Assembly (NCBI GenBank): GCA_004557125.1
Contig: SFET01000051.1
Coordinates: 1-14,728, forward strand
DNA length: 14,728 nucleotides
Direction of reading: 5' to 3'
Origin: Clostridiales bacterium
Lineage (GTDB): Bacteria > Bacillota > Clostridia > Christensenellales > Aristaeellaceae
Positions 1 through 7,096 of the stretch are shown piece after piece. The position numbers were made by a program, and so were the translations under genes. Numbering within the stretch: the stretch's first letter is position 1; every line of letters begins with the position of its first letter. Under the pieces are notes generated by a model that saw only the letters and a program-made list of their open reading frames with translations, was not told where the DNA came from and did not search any database.

Positions 1-459
1 CGAGAGGTCGTTGACGATCTCCCAGCCCGAAGCGGTGTAGGCGACGGAAACGCTGTCCGCGTCCGTGTGGAGCGTGTTCACGCCCTTGAGCGCCGTCACC
101 GTGGCGGGCGGGAGCTGGATCGTGGCGGGCGTTTCCAGCTTGTACACAATCTGAACCGGCGTTCCTGCGGCGTACTGGGCGGCAAAGTAATCCACAAACG
201 CTTCTTTTGTCGTCAGCGTTTCACTTGTAAAAGCCAATATTGGGTACGATGTACTTATCCAGAAAGCGTTAGGAACACCCGAACCGGTCTGTACATGTCG
301 AAAGTGCGAGCTTACAATCCCTCCGCTCAGCGCAGCATTTGAAACCGGCAAGGTCACGCGGTATACATTGCCATCAACATACGTACCACTGTAACTTTCT
401 GTACCGGTCAATGTCAGCAACGCCGTATCAACCGTCAGCACGCCGGTCAACCAGTCCAT
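1..459 (-). pseudogene. phage tail/minor structural protein fragment, 5'-truncated, runs off left edge
   Basis: The minus frame is open from 597 down to base 1 and has no stop before the edge. From about 470 downward it reads like a protein: segments such as WLTGVLTVD, FVDYFAAQYAAGTPVQIVYKLETPATIQL and TALKGVNTLHTDADSVSV resemble a module I know from tail or minor structural proteins of Bacillota siphophages and prophages. In those proteins the module normally sits well inside a larger protein, preceded by a glycine-rich lead-in such as GGTLD. Here the residues above the module (from RLRIVCAQS to RIEYLIDRT) do not look like that lead-in, and no ribosome binding site precedes the first in-frame ATG at 459. 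I therefore call a remnant whose 5' part is missing. Family assignment is from memory of the motif pattern. The codons are ordinary for the window. It could be intact only if a start other than ATG is used. Confidence 0.6.
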
Positions 460-462
460 GGA

Positions 463-570
463 TACGGTGCGATCGATCAGGTATTCGATACGCTTGATAT
501 TTCTTCTGCATACGCTCTGAGCGCAGACGATACGCAGACGATGGGACTGAACCGCATTACCGTAAAATAG
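463..570 (+). pseudogene. C-terminal tail of an unidentified plus-strand gene
   Basis: A plus-strand frame ends at TAG 568-570 with a plausible protein tail (FDTLDISSAYALSADDTQ, then TMGLNRITVK). It is followed after 17 bases by a well-formed ribosome binding site and the start of the next gene, the usual spacing between co-transcribed genes. Upstream of roughly 463 the same frame turns arginine- and cysteine-rich and reaches a stop at 340-342, and the opposite strand takes over as the phage-like reading. The simplest reading is that only the last 30-35 codons of a former upstream gene survive and that a junction lies close to 460-470. I cannot name the protein. It may simply be non-coding sequence, since the evidence is composition and position only. 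Confidence 0.35.
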
Positions 571-587
571 AATAAGGAGAAAGCGCC

Positions 588-1769
588 ATGCGTTTCGTCA
601 TTTATAAGAACTCCGTCCTTGCAACGATTTGCAGTATGTTCGGTGCAGCGTTCATTGTCATGGCGGTGACGTCGATGGTTTCCGGTGAACTGGGCATTTT
701 GCCCGGCATCGGCGTCATTGCTGCCGCTCTGGGCTTTATGTGGCTGGGCGACATCATTAGCACGAAGAAAGCAGAGCGGAAGCGGAAGAAGGCGCAGCAG
801 GCTGCTACAGCTGCTGTTTCATCTCCCACGGCAAGCTACGCGCAGCCTCAACAGTCTGCACCCGTGGCAAGCTATGCCGCCTCTGCTGTTCAGGGCAAGC
901 GCGTGAACATATCCGCCGTGTTCGCGGCAATTCTCTTCCTGCTGGCGGCTCTGCTGGAATTCATCGTGCTCAGCGATACATACTCGCACGTTCCCAATGA
1001 TCCGATGAACTTGAATCGGGTTTCCATGGTTTCCATGGGCTTGCTCATGGCGATCGCGGCCTTGCGCAGCAGGCACATCCAGCAGGTTTCCGTGCTGTTT
1101 ATCCTATGCTTCCTGGGGCTGGCCCTGGGCAACCTTGACGTCGCTCTGATCGCTTATCGGAATTTTGGTTCCGGCAGACACCCCTTGTATGTCATGTCCG
1201 CGCTCAAGGCGGCGGCGTATTTCCTGCTGGCCCTCTTCGCGTTGCTTTCAACGCGGAAAATCAAGGAAAGCTGCGGCGGTATCGTCCGGTGGCTCTGGTT
1301 CGTTCCCATGCTGCCGCTGGTTCTGGGGGTCGCAATGGAGATCCTCTGCAATGACTCTTTCTGGACGACCATTCGGGTTTTCGCCCGACTCGGAACTTTC
1401 CCCGGACTCAAGGGTCTTACGCGTCCGTCGCTGCTGCAGGTATATGCCGTGGTTCTTCTGGCGCTGGCTGTGTTCATATCCGGCTTCTGCTTCCATCGGC
1501 TGTGCAGAAAGGATGCTGCGGTGTACACTCAGAGCGAACCGCAGCCTGTATATTACGCGCCGCCTGTACAGCCTGCGCAGCCCCAGCCTGAACCCGTCTA
1601 CAGCGCTCCCGAACCGCCGAAGCAGCCGGAACCGGCGCCGAAGACAAACGATCAGGATGTGCAGAAGCAGATTCAAGCATACAAAGATCTCCTGGACTGC
1701 GGCATTTTGACCCAGGAGGAATGCGAACAGAAAATCCGCGAACTGACGCAGGAATACTACGGGGGATAA
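588..1769 (+). CDS. multi-pass membrane protein with C-terminal SHOCT-like domain
   Basis: The 393-residue protein has an AAGGAG ribosome binding site at 573-578 placed 9 bases before ATG 588. Hydrophobic stretches suggest about eight membrane helices: a pair at residues 9-54, then single ones near 108-127, 143-160, 165-190, 200-220, 233-252 and 282-305. A charged Lys/Arg and Ala-rich loop (57-105) follows the first pair. A Pro/Gln-rich linker (about 315-352) leads to a short amphipathic end at 354-390 containing IQAYKDLLDCGILTQEECEQ. This fits the SHOCT pattern (leu-leu-x-x-gly-ile-leu-thr-x-glu-glu-phe), a small C-terminal module thought to mediate oligomerisation or association. The next gene starts 6 bases after its stop, so the two are probably translated together. 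The function of the membrane part is unknown to me. Confidence 0.85.
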   Translation: MRFVIYKNSVLATICSMFGAAFIVMAVTSMVSGELGILPGIGVIAAALGFMWLGDIISTKKAERKRKKAQQAATAAVSSPTASYAQPQQSAPVASYAASAVQGKRVNISAVFAAILFLLAALLEFIVLSDTYSHVPNDPMNLNRVSMVSMGLLMAIAALRSRHIQQVSVLFILCFLGLALGNLDVALIAYRNFGSGRHPLYVMSALKAAAYFLLALFALLSTRKIKESCGGIVRWLWFVPMLPLVLGVAMEILCNDSFWTTIRVFARLGTFPGLKGLTRPSLLQVYAVVLLALAVFISGFCFHRLCRKDAAVYTQSEPQPVYYAPPVQPAQPQPEPVYSAPEPPKQPEPAPKTNDQDVQKQIQAYKDLLDCGILTQEECEQKIRELTQEYYGG

Positions 1770-1775
1770 AAACCA

Positions 1776-2684
1776 ATGAATGAAATTCTGAAGATGCTCA
1801 ACGAGCTCAAGGCCGATGAGCTGGACAGCCTGATCGTGCGCGCCAAAATCCTGCTGGAAAAAAAGCGCAAGGAGGAGGCTGAACAGGCGCTGCTGGAGAA
1901 GGAACGCCTGCGTCAGGAAAAAATCGAGCAGGAAAAACGGCGCCAGCGGGAAATTGCGGAGCTTCAGCGCAAATTGCAGGAGCTGCAGAGTCAGAAGCCG
2001 GACATCCCGGAACCTGTGAACGGCGATAATTTCGTCATGCGCGAGCCTGCTGCGCCTGTTCAACCCAAACCTGCACCCGCTGCACCTCAGCCTCAACCGG
2101 TACAGCCCAAGCCTGCGCAGACGTTTTGCCCCCATTGCGGGCAATCGAACGCAGTGGGCAGCATGTTTTGCGCAAACTGCGGCCAGAGAATGACCGCAAC
2201 CTATCAACCGGCGCCCCAGCCGCAGACCTCGCCTGCACCCCGGGCGACGGCGAGCACCGCTCAGGTGCGCTATGCGGATGAATCCATGAAGAAGTGGGAG
2301 ATGCGTCCGGGCGAACAGAACATGCGCAACAGGCACGAAATTGTAATGCTGCAGCCCAACGGCGGAAAACTTGCCTATCACATGGAAATAACCAATCAGC
2401 GCATCCTTTTCTACCGGGAAAGCGCTGCTTCGAAGAATGCGGGCATGGTGGCCAGAATGGGCGGTGGTCTTGTCGGCTCGCTCATCGCCGAGGGTGTGAA
2501 GGCGGCCGCCGGCGCAGGCCCCAAGCCCTGGCTGGAGATTCCGCTGGCTGCGGTTTCCAGCTGCGGTCTCCAGAACAAGAAGGAGTTTTTCATCGTGGCA
2601 GATCAGACCTATGTGCTGAAGAACAAGAACTATGATACGATCCTGCCGAATCTGGTGGCACAGGCAAAGCAGCGCGGTTACTGA
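1776..2684 (+). CDS. coiled-coil, zinc-ribbon protein with PH-like C-terminal domain
   Basis: The 302-residue protein has three visible parts. Residues 1-73 are a highly charged helical region (Glu, Lys, Arg, Gln) likely to form a coiled coil. A Pro/Gln-rich linker then brackets a zinc ribbon with CxxC pairs at C118/C121 and C132/C135. After a second Pro/Ala-rich linker, residues 165-300 look like a small beta-rich bacterial PH/GRAM-type domain (GGKLAYHMEITNQRILFYRE, then WLEIPLAAVSSCGLQNKKEF, then TYVLKNKNYDTILPNLV). In such domains the phrase T-N-x-R-I-L-F and a second phrase beginning W-x-E-I-P are typical. No signal peptide or membrane helix is present, so it is probably cytosolic, and could act at the membrane beside the SHOCT protein whose gene ends 6 bases upstream. 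SHOCT, zinc-ribbon and PH-like modules recur together in envelope-associated proteins; the exact role is not known. Confidence 0.8.
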   Translation: MNEILKMLNELKADELDSLIVRAKILLEKKRKEEAEQALLEKERLRQEKIEQEKRRQREIAELQRKLQELQSQKPDIPEPVNGDNFVMREPAAPVQPKPAPAAPQPQPVQPKPAQTFCPHCGQSNAVGSMFCANCGQRMTATYQPAPQPQTSPAPRATASTAQVRYADESMKKWEMRPGEQNMRNRHEIVMLQPNGGKLAYHMEITNQRILFYRESAASKNAGMVARMGGGLVGSLIAEGVKAAAGAGPKPWLEIPLAAVSSCGLQNKKEFFIVADQTYVLKNKNYDTILPNLVAQAKQRGY

Positions 2685-2749
2685 CCGAAGCCAAGCCTCG
2701 GCCGGTCTCCCCATAGCATCAAACAAGGACAACAAAGGAGGACCCCCCA

Positions 2750-3439
2750 ATGAAGAAACACATTTCCCTCGCGCTGACCCTGATTCTGACGCTGACCCTG
2801 CTGTGCACGGGCGCGTTTGCCGAAACCATCGATCACTCCGGCGATTGGTACGCCGATCTCTATGGCTTCACCCTGCGTATCACCCTGAACCCGGACGGCA
2901 GCTACACCAACGCGATTGAAGGCGAAGACCCGGACAGCGGATTCTGGGAAATGGCTGGAACGGATGTGCTACTTGACAAGGGAACCAGCGATGAAATGAT
3001 ACTGGTCTACGACGCCGGATCGGATTCCCTGTATGCCGACATCGACGGAGAAGACCTTCTGTTCTTCCGTGAACCCCCGGTGGAATTCGAAATGGCGGCT
3101 CCGCGCGCGGGCATTGTCACGCTGGAGGACATGGGCGGCAACTGGACCACGAAGATGCTCTGCATGCTGGGTACGCATATGACTCCTGAGCAGGTGGGAC
3201 TCAGCCTGGATCTGAGCATTGACAGCAACAGCGCTACCCTAACATTCACCGTCGACGGTGAATCCACAACCATCACCGCCGGAGGCAATTTCTCGGGCAA
3301 TACGCTGGTACTGAGCATGTACAACGAAGAAACCGCAGAAGAGTGCACCATAAATGTTCAGCTGCTGGTAGACGGCACCATGAGCGCAACGACCGACATG
3401 TTCGGCGAGGAAATCGTCTTCGTTCTGGAAGCCGCATAA
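2750..3439 (+). CDS. secreted protein with two lipocalin-like beta domains
   Basis: The start is set by AAAGGAGG just upstream (about 2735-2742) and by a clear signal peptide: MKK, a hydrophobic core to about residue 20, and a probable cut after A-F-A at residue 24. No lipobox cysteine lies at the cleavage point, so a free secreted protein is more likely than a lipoprotein. The mature part (25-229) is acidic and seems to hold two related beta-rich units. The first opens with G-D-W (31-33) and contains FTLRITLNPDGSYTN. The second opens with G-N-W (130-132) and contains VGLSLDLSIDSNSATLTF. A Gly-x-Trp opening followed by alternating strands is reminiscent of lipocalin-like folds that bind or sense small ligands, but this is a fold guess only. 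The gap of 65 bases from the previous stop has no obvious terminator. Confidence 0.78.
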   Translation: MKKHISLALTLILTLTLLCTGAFAETIDHSGDWYADLYGFTLRITLNPDGSYTNAIEGEDPDSGFWEMAGTDVLLDKGTSDEMILVYDAGSDSLYADIDGEDLLFFREPPVEFEMAAPRAGIVTLEDMGGNWTTKMLCMLGTHMTPEQVGLSLDLSIDSNSATLTFTVDGESTTITAGGNFSGNTLVLSMYNEETAEECTINVQLLVDGTMSATTDMFGEEIVFVLEAA

Positions 3440-3555
3440 TTGCGGCAGGGAGCCTGCGTCGCAGCACGCAGAACCCATATCTCTCGGCTTATCCCAACCT
3501 CGTTGAATGTCATTTGCCGGACTTATCTGAAAATTTACTCTGGGAGGAACTCAAG

Positions 3556-4896
3556 ATGAAGAAGATTTTAGCGCTTATGTTGGTTGCGCTGATGCTTGTT
3601 TCCGGTCTTGCTCTGGCCGAAGAGAGACCGTACATGCGCCAGATCCATCAGAATACCTATGTTCACACACTGTTTATCACGCCCGAATCCTATCCCGAAA
3701 TCCGCCTGTCCCCTGCATATCTGAGTTCGATGATGTCGGGCTATTCAGAGCCGTGGGTGATTCGCTTTGACGCGCCCGCCAACGCCCAGATTGCTTCCTT
3801 TGACGTCAAGGAATGCTCCTGTATCGACGAAAATCAGAGCATTCAGTATGCCTATCAGGCGATGGAAAGCTCTTCCTTCGAAAGTCTGCTGAACAATTGC
3901 GAAAATGATGATTACATCATTGCAGACGGAAGTGCCGGTTATGCGGCATATGTTGATCCCGGAAGGAAGAGCGCCTACGGACTCGTGGGACTGCCGGAGA
4001 TTTCCAAATCCGCCAAGTTGTACATCTCCATCTACCGGGACGATTTCATGTCCTCCGATACGGATGAGCGTCGCGCGGAGATCCTTGCGGAGATGATTGT
4101 TGCGGAAGCCCAGCGCGTAATGAATGCAAAGAAGGTCCAGCAGGAAGCGGATTTCTGGGCAACCAACGACTATCGCGGTTTTAAGATGCCCAGCCTGGAT
4201 CATGGCAGCGATATGCTGGTTTTTGACTTCCCCACGCTGCCTGTTCTGACAGAGAGCGGAGCAACGGTTGAAACCGAAGCGTATCTGTACGCATTGGAGG
4301 ACAATCGCGCATACCTCATCGCTGCGGCAGACGACGTCTCGATCGACGTGACCGTTGAACTGAGTACGCACTCCTCTGCTGTGTATAATAAGGAAGACGA
4401 ACCTGAGAATTGCGCAACCGTCACGCTGTCTGACGGATCGCAGTTTGATGTCTATTGCTACGAAATGAAGGAAGAGGGAGAGACCAGTCTGGTGTATTGC
4501 AGCAAGCTGCTTGCGAACGACGCCGGATACGGCAAGGATGAACCCTTCTATCTGCAGTTTACGTTCGATGGCCATTATATGAAATGGAAATCTTATGAGG
4601 AGATTACCGCACTGCTGGAGACCGTGATGAAAGGCGTAAGCTTTTCCGACGTCAACGAAGATCCCTATGTGCCCGGCGCGGATGTTGAGGAGCCTGCGGC
4701 TGAGGCACCTGCGGCTGAGGCACCTGCGGCAGCGCCTGCGTCCGGCTGGGTTTGCGCATCCTGCAGCGCCGAGAACAGCGGCAACTTCTGCACCAACTGC
4801 GGCGCGAAGGCCCCTGAGACCGGCTGGGTCTGCGCAAACTGCAATACGGAAAATGAGGGCAACTTCTGCCCCAACTGCGGCGCAAAGAAACCCTGA
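3556..4896 (+). CDS. secreted protein with two tandem C-terminal zinc ribbons
   Basis: The ATG at 3556 is chosen over longer options because GGGAGGAA lies 6-13 bases upstream and the product then begins with a typical signal peptide (MKKILALMLVALMLVSGLALA, cut after residue 21). The 446-residue product has an unrecognised mature domain of about 360 residues, a short Ala/Pro/Glu repeat linker (around 382-397), and two zinc ribbons. Their cysteines are C400/C403/C412/C415 and C426/C429/C438/C441. The ribbons are near copies of each other. Zinc ribbons are normally cytosolic, so their attachment to an exported protein is odd. The middle domain contains several extra cysteines and an acidic surface; no catalytic motif was recognised. 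It is the last gene before a terminator. Confidence 0.8.
   Translation: MKKILALMLVALMLVSGLALAEERPYMRQIHQNTYVHTLFITPESYPEIRLSPAYLSSMMSGYSEPWVIRFDAPANAQIASFDVKECSCIDENQSIQYAYQAMESSSFESLLNNCENDDYIIADGSAGYAAYVDPGRKSAYGLVGLPEISKSAKLYISIYRDDFMSSDTDERRAEILAEMIVAEAQRVMNAKKVQQEADFWATNDYRGFKMPSLDHGSDMLVFDFPTLPVLTESGATVETEAYLYALEDNRAYLIAAADDVSIDVTVELSTHSSAVYNKEDEPENCATVTLSDGSQFDVYCYEMKEEGETSLVYCSKLLANDAGYGKDEPFYLQFTFDGHYMKWKSYEEITALLETVMKGVSFSDVNEDPYVPGADVEEPAAEAPAAEAPAAAPASGWVCASCSAENSGNFCTNCGAKAPETGWVCANCNTENEGNFCPNCGAKKP
4693..4736 (+). repeat. short tandem repeat encoding the Ala/Pro/Glu linker
   Basis: A 15-base unit (GCCTGCGGCTGAGGCA phase) is repeated nearly three times within the coding sequence and encodes the repeated AAEAP linker before the zinc ribbons. 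Such in-frame repeats can change copy number without breaking the frame. Confidence 0.6.
4744..4890 (+). repeat. 78-bp period duplication encoding two zinc ribbons
   Basis: The segment starting GGCTGGGTTTGCGCA at 4744 is repeated starting GGCTGGGTCTGCGCA at 4822. Both end in an ACTGCGGCGC stretch and encode GWVCA-x-C then GNFC-x-NCGAK. The two copies are clearly related at the DNA level, with most differences at third positions or in the variable loop, so the second ribbon probably arose by internal duplication. Confidence 0.75.
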
Positions 4897-4936
4897 TGCG
4901 TAAAGATGGTTTTCGGATGAAAGCCTGAATGCTGAA

Positions 4937-4994
4937 AAGGGGCTGTGATTGAGCGCATTGACGTTCCTTCACGGCCCCTTATTCTTTTGCTTTT
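4937..4994 (+). terminator. intrinsic terminator after the zinc-ribbon gene
   Basis: AAGGGGCTGTGA (4937-4948) pairs with TCACGGCCCCTT (4969-4980) as a 12-bp stem with one G-U pair, followed by a T-rich tract to 4994. It lies about 40 bases after the stop codon at 4896 and would end the four-gene plus-strand group. Confidence 0.75.
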
Positions 4995-5041
4995 CAGAAC
5001 CCTATACAAAATGCGCGGATACTGCTTGAGGGGGAGTTGTC

Positions 5042-5242
5042 GTGTCTGATGGGAAAAAGGGAGAGCGTTTTCGATAGTCGACGATCAATATTGGTCGTGA
5101 ACGAGATGTCGGGAAGTTCATTCGCGACGGAAACGATGTCATGATCCTGAGCATCGGGAACGAGGGCGCCGCACAGGTCAGGATAGCCAACTCCGATGCA
5201 GTTCCACACGAATTGCATCAAAAGCTGCGTAGGGAGCCATGA
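5042..5242 (+). pseudogene. short ORF interrupted by in-frame TAG, unidentified
   Basis: AGGGGGAG at about 5030-5037 is followed by GTG 5042. The frame reads VSDGKKGERFR, hits TAG at 5075-5077, then continues without another stop as STINIGRERDVGKFIR, DGNDVMILSIGNEGAAQV and RIANSDAVPHELHQKLRREP to TGA 5240-5242. A hairpin terminator starts at that stop. The ribosome binding site, the continuous sensible frame on both sides of the TAG and the flush terminator suggest a small protein of about 66 codons with one premature stop. The alternative is a chance frame. The other plus frames also carry short plausible stretches, so a frameshifted remnant is also possible. I do not recognise the product. 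Confidence 0.4.
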
Positions 5243-5280
5243 AGCCGGTTTCGCAAGGAACCGGCTTTGATTCTATTCTT
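5242..5280 (+). terminator. intrinsic terminator after the small interrupted ORF
   Basis: AAGCCGGTT (5242-5250) and AACCGGCTT (5259-5267) form a perfect 9-bp stem with an 8-base loop, followed by a T-rich tail (TTCTATTCTTCT). Its position at the stop codon of the interrupted ORF supports that ORF having once been a gene. Confidence 0.75.
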
Positions 5281-5352
5281 CTATGATTCCATGGCGCAGA
5301 GCAACAATCGGGAGAGAATCTTCACACGCGCGGGCGGAATGCAAAATGGACA

Positions 5353-5381
5353 TTGTAATACGCGGCAGAATCCGATATAAT
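5353..5381 (+). promoter_or_regulatory. sigma-A type promoter of the response-regulator operon
   Basis: TTGTAA (5353-5358) and TATAAT (5376-5381) are separated by exactly 17 bases, a good match to the housekeeping consensus. Transcription would begin near 5388, about 30 bases before the response-regulator start. Confidence 0.7.
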
Positions 5382-5420
5382 GAAGGCGAAAAATGTGGCG
5401 CATGGGCGTGGAGGAGAGAC

Positions 5421-6101
5421 ATGAAGACCATTGCGGTAATTGACGACGATGTTCACATTGGCAACCTGCTGGAGGAGATCCTGACGGGCGCGGGCTACGG
5501 CGTGCTGCGGGCCTACTCGGGCACGGAGGCGGTGCTGCTGCTGGATCGGTGCAGGCCGGATCTCGTGCTGCTGGACCTGATGCTGCCCGGAATGTCCGGC
5601 GAGGCGGTGCTGCCCCGGATCCGGAATGTCCCGGTCATTGCGCTGAGCGCGAAGGCGGATGTGCAGGACAAGGTGCGGCTGCTGCTGGGCGGCGCGGTGG
5701 ATTACATCACCAAGCCCTTCGACACGGAGGAGCTGCTGGCGCGCATTCAGGTGCAGCTGCGCAGAGCCGGCGCTGCGGAGGACGCCGAAGTGCTCCGCGC
5801 AGGAGATTTGCAGTTGGATACCGCGATCCATGCGGTGCGGGTGAACGACGGCGTTGTGCACCTCACGCGCACGGAGTACGCCATCCTGAAGCTGCTGATG
5901 CGCAATCCGGGCCAGGTTGTCGCAAGATCGATGATTCTGGACCGCATCTGCGCAGATACGCCGGACTGCACCGAAAACTCCCTGCGCCAGCACATCAGCA
6001 ACCTTCGCCGGAAGCTGCGCGAGGCCGGTGGCAGGGAGTACATCGAGGCGGTGTGGGGGATCGGCTTCCGTCTGATCCCGGGGGAACGGATGGAATCTTG
6101 A
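5421..6101 (+). CDS. OmpR-family response regulator
   Basis: A GGAGGAGAG site just upstream and a standard receiver start (MKTIAVIDDD) fix the start at ATG 5421, giving 226 residues. The receiver domain has the acidic pocket D8-D10, the phosphoacceptor D52 in LLDLMLPGMSG, S76 and K98 followed by P99. The C-terminal winged helix (about 128-223) includes HLTRTEYAILKLLMRNPG and the recognition region TENSLRQHISNLRRKLRE. The protein should bind DNA as a dimer on direct repeats when phosphorylated, most likely by the histidine kinase encoded at 7932-8816. The ABC genes lie between the two partners, so all four were probably inherited as one resistance or detoxification unit of the bacitracin/lantibiotic type. 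The four CTTGA repeats right at its 3' end are its probable target. Confidence 0.93.
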   Translation: MKTIAVIDDDVHIGNLLEEILTGAGYGVLRAYSGTEAVLLLDRCRPDLVLLDLMLPGMSGEAVLPRIRNVPVIALSAKADVQDKVRLLLGGAVDYITKPFDTEELLARIQVQLRRAGAAEDAEVLRAGDLQLDTAIHAVRVNDGVVHLTRTEYAILKLLMRNPGQVVARSMILDRICADTPDCTENSLRQHISNLRRKLREAGGREYIEAVWGIGFRLIPGERMES

Positions 6102-6143
6102 CGCTTTCTTGAACCTTTTCTTGACAGCTTCCTTGAGCATTTC
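6097..6143 (+). promoter_or_regulatory. four CTTGA direct repeats, probable response-regulator operator
   Basis: CTTGA occurs at 6097, 6108, 6120 and 6132, spaced 11, 12 and 12 bases, each followed by a T-rich half (CGCTTT, ACCTTTT, CAGCTTC, GCATTTC). Such phasing places all copies on one face of the helix, as expected for tandem binding of OmpR-type dimers. The array overlaps the stop codon of the regulator gene and ends just before a -10-like TACACT (6148-6153). No properly spaced -35 box exists (TTGACA at 6121 is 21 bases away), which is consistent with an activated promoter for the ABC genes. Confidence 0.6.
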
Positions 6144-6181
6144 GCGGTACACTGGTTCCATCAAAGAAGAGGAGGCTTCAA

Positions 6182-7096
6182 ATGGAATACGTTCTGACAA
6201 CCGACGGCCTGACCAAGCGCTACGGACATTTCACGGCGCTCAGCGGCCTGAGCATGCACGTCCCCAAGGGGTCGATCTACGGGTTTGTGGGCAAGAACGG
6301 CGCGGGCAAGACCACGCTGATCCGCCTGATCTGCGGCCTGCAGGCACCCACATCCGGCAGCTACGCCCTCTACGGCATCCCCTGCGGGGATCCCGGCATC
6401 GCCCGGGCCCGGCGCAGAATGGGCGCGGTGGTGGAGACGCCGTCCGTCTATCTGGACATGACGGCATCGGAGAATCTCAGGGCGCAGTACCGGGTGCTGG
6501 GCCTGCCCTCCGACGAGGGAATCGATGATCTGCTGGCGCTGGTGGGCCTGGGCGACACGGGAAGGAAGAAGGTGCGCAACTTTTCCCTGGGCATGAAGCA
6601 GCGCCTGGGCATTGCCGTGGCCCTGGCAGGGGATCCCGACTTTCTCGTGCTGGACGAGCCGGTCAACGGGCTGGATCCCCAGGGCATCATCGAGATGCGC
6701 GAGCTGATCCTGAAGCTGAACCGGGAGCGGCGCATCACCGTGCTGATCTCCAGCCACATCCTGGACGAATTGAGCCGCCTGGCGACCCACTACGGCTTCA
6801 TCGACGGCGGCCGCATCCTCCGGGAGATGAGCGCGGAGGAGCTGGACGCCGCGTGCCGCAAGTGCCTGCGCGTGGAGACGTCAGATATCAAGGCGCTGGC
6901 GCGGGTGCTGGACGGCATGTGCGTCCCCTACAAGATCCTCTCCGGGAACAGCGCGGACATCTATGCGAAGGTGAACATCACCCGCCTGGCGCTGGCGCTG
7001 TCCAATGCCGGCGGCGAATTGATCTCCATGCAGGAGAGAAGCGAGAGCCTGGAGAGCTACTATGTGTCGCTGGTGGGAGGTGCGAACCATGGCTAA
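6182..7096 (+). CDS. ABC transporter ATP-binding protein, BcrA/LanF type
   Basis: The 304-residue ATPase is preceded by AGAGGAGG. Its motifs are Walker A at 37-45 (GKNGAGKTT), an E-type Q-loop (VVETPSVY, E85 in place of Gln), the signature FSLGMKQR at 134-141, Walker B FLVLDEP at 154-160 with catalytic E159, and the switch histidine H192 in SSHIL. Glu in the Q-loop with the FSLGMKQR signature is characteristic of the bacitracin/lantibiotic self-protection group. Together with the permease it would expel or remove membrane-active peptide antibiotics. The last eight bases overlap the permease start (ATGGCTAA), so the two products are translationally coupled. The C-terminal 90 residues are a typical accessory tail for this group. 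The substrate cannot be read from the sequence. Confidence 0.92.
   Translation: MEYVLTTDGLTKRYGHFTALSGLSMHVPKGSIYGFVGKNGAGKTTLIRLICGLQAPTSGSYALYGIPCGDPGIARARRRMGAVVETPSVYLDMTASENLRAQYRVLGLPSDEGIDDLLALVGLGDTGRKKVRNFSLGMKQRLGIAVALAGDPDFLVLDEPVNGLDPQGIIEMRELILKLNRERRITVLISSHILDELSRLATHYGFIDGGRILREMSAEELDAACRKCLRVETSDIKALARVLDGMCVPYKILSGNSADIYAKVNITRLALALSNAGGELISMQERSESLESYYVSLVGGANHG

Noticed and set aside
1248..2750. 500-codon minus-strand open frame opposite the first two genes
   Set aside because: It is Arg/Leu/His-rich and has no domain, and the plus strand carries SHOCT, zinc-ribbon and PH-like features with good starts.
3440..3555. Terminator and promoter between the two secreted-protein genes
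   Set aside because: Only a 5-bp stem without a T-run (near 3446-3460) and a TTGAAT with a -10-like box at too short a spacing (14-15 bases) were seen, neither convincing.
5075..5077. TAG as a pyrrolysine codon
   Set aside because: The small protein is not a methylamine methyltransferase, and no pyl genes or tRNA are seen in the window; a plain nonsense mutation is far more likely.
4994..5221. 75-codon minus-strand open frame
   Set aside because: It has no ribosome binding site or motif; the plus strand in the same place has a ribosome binding site, a more protein-like frame and a matching terminator.
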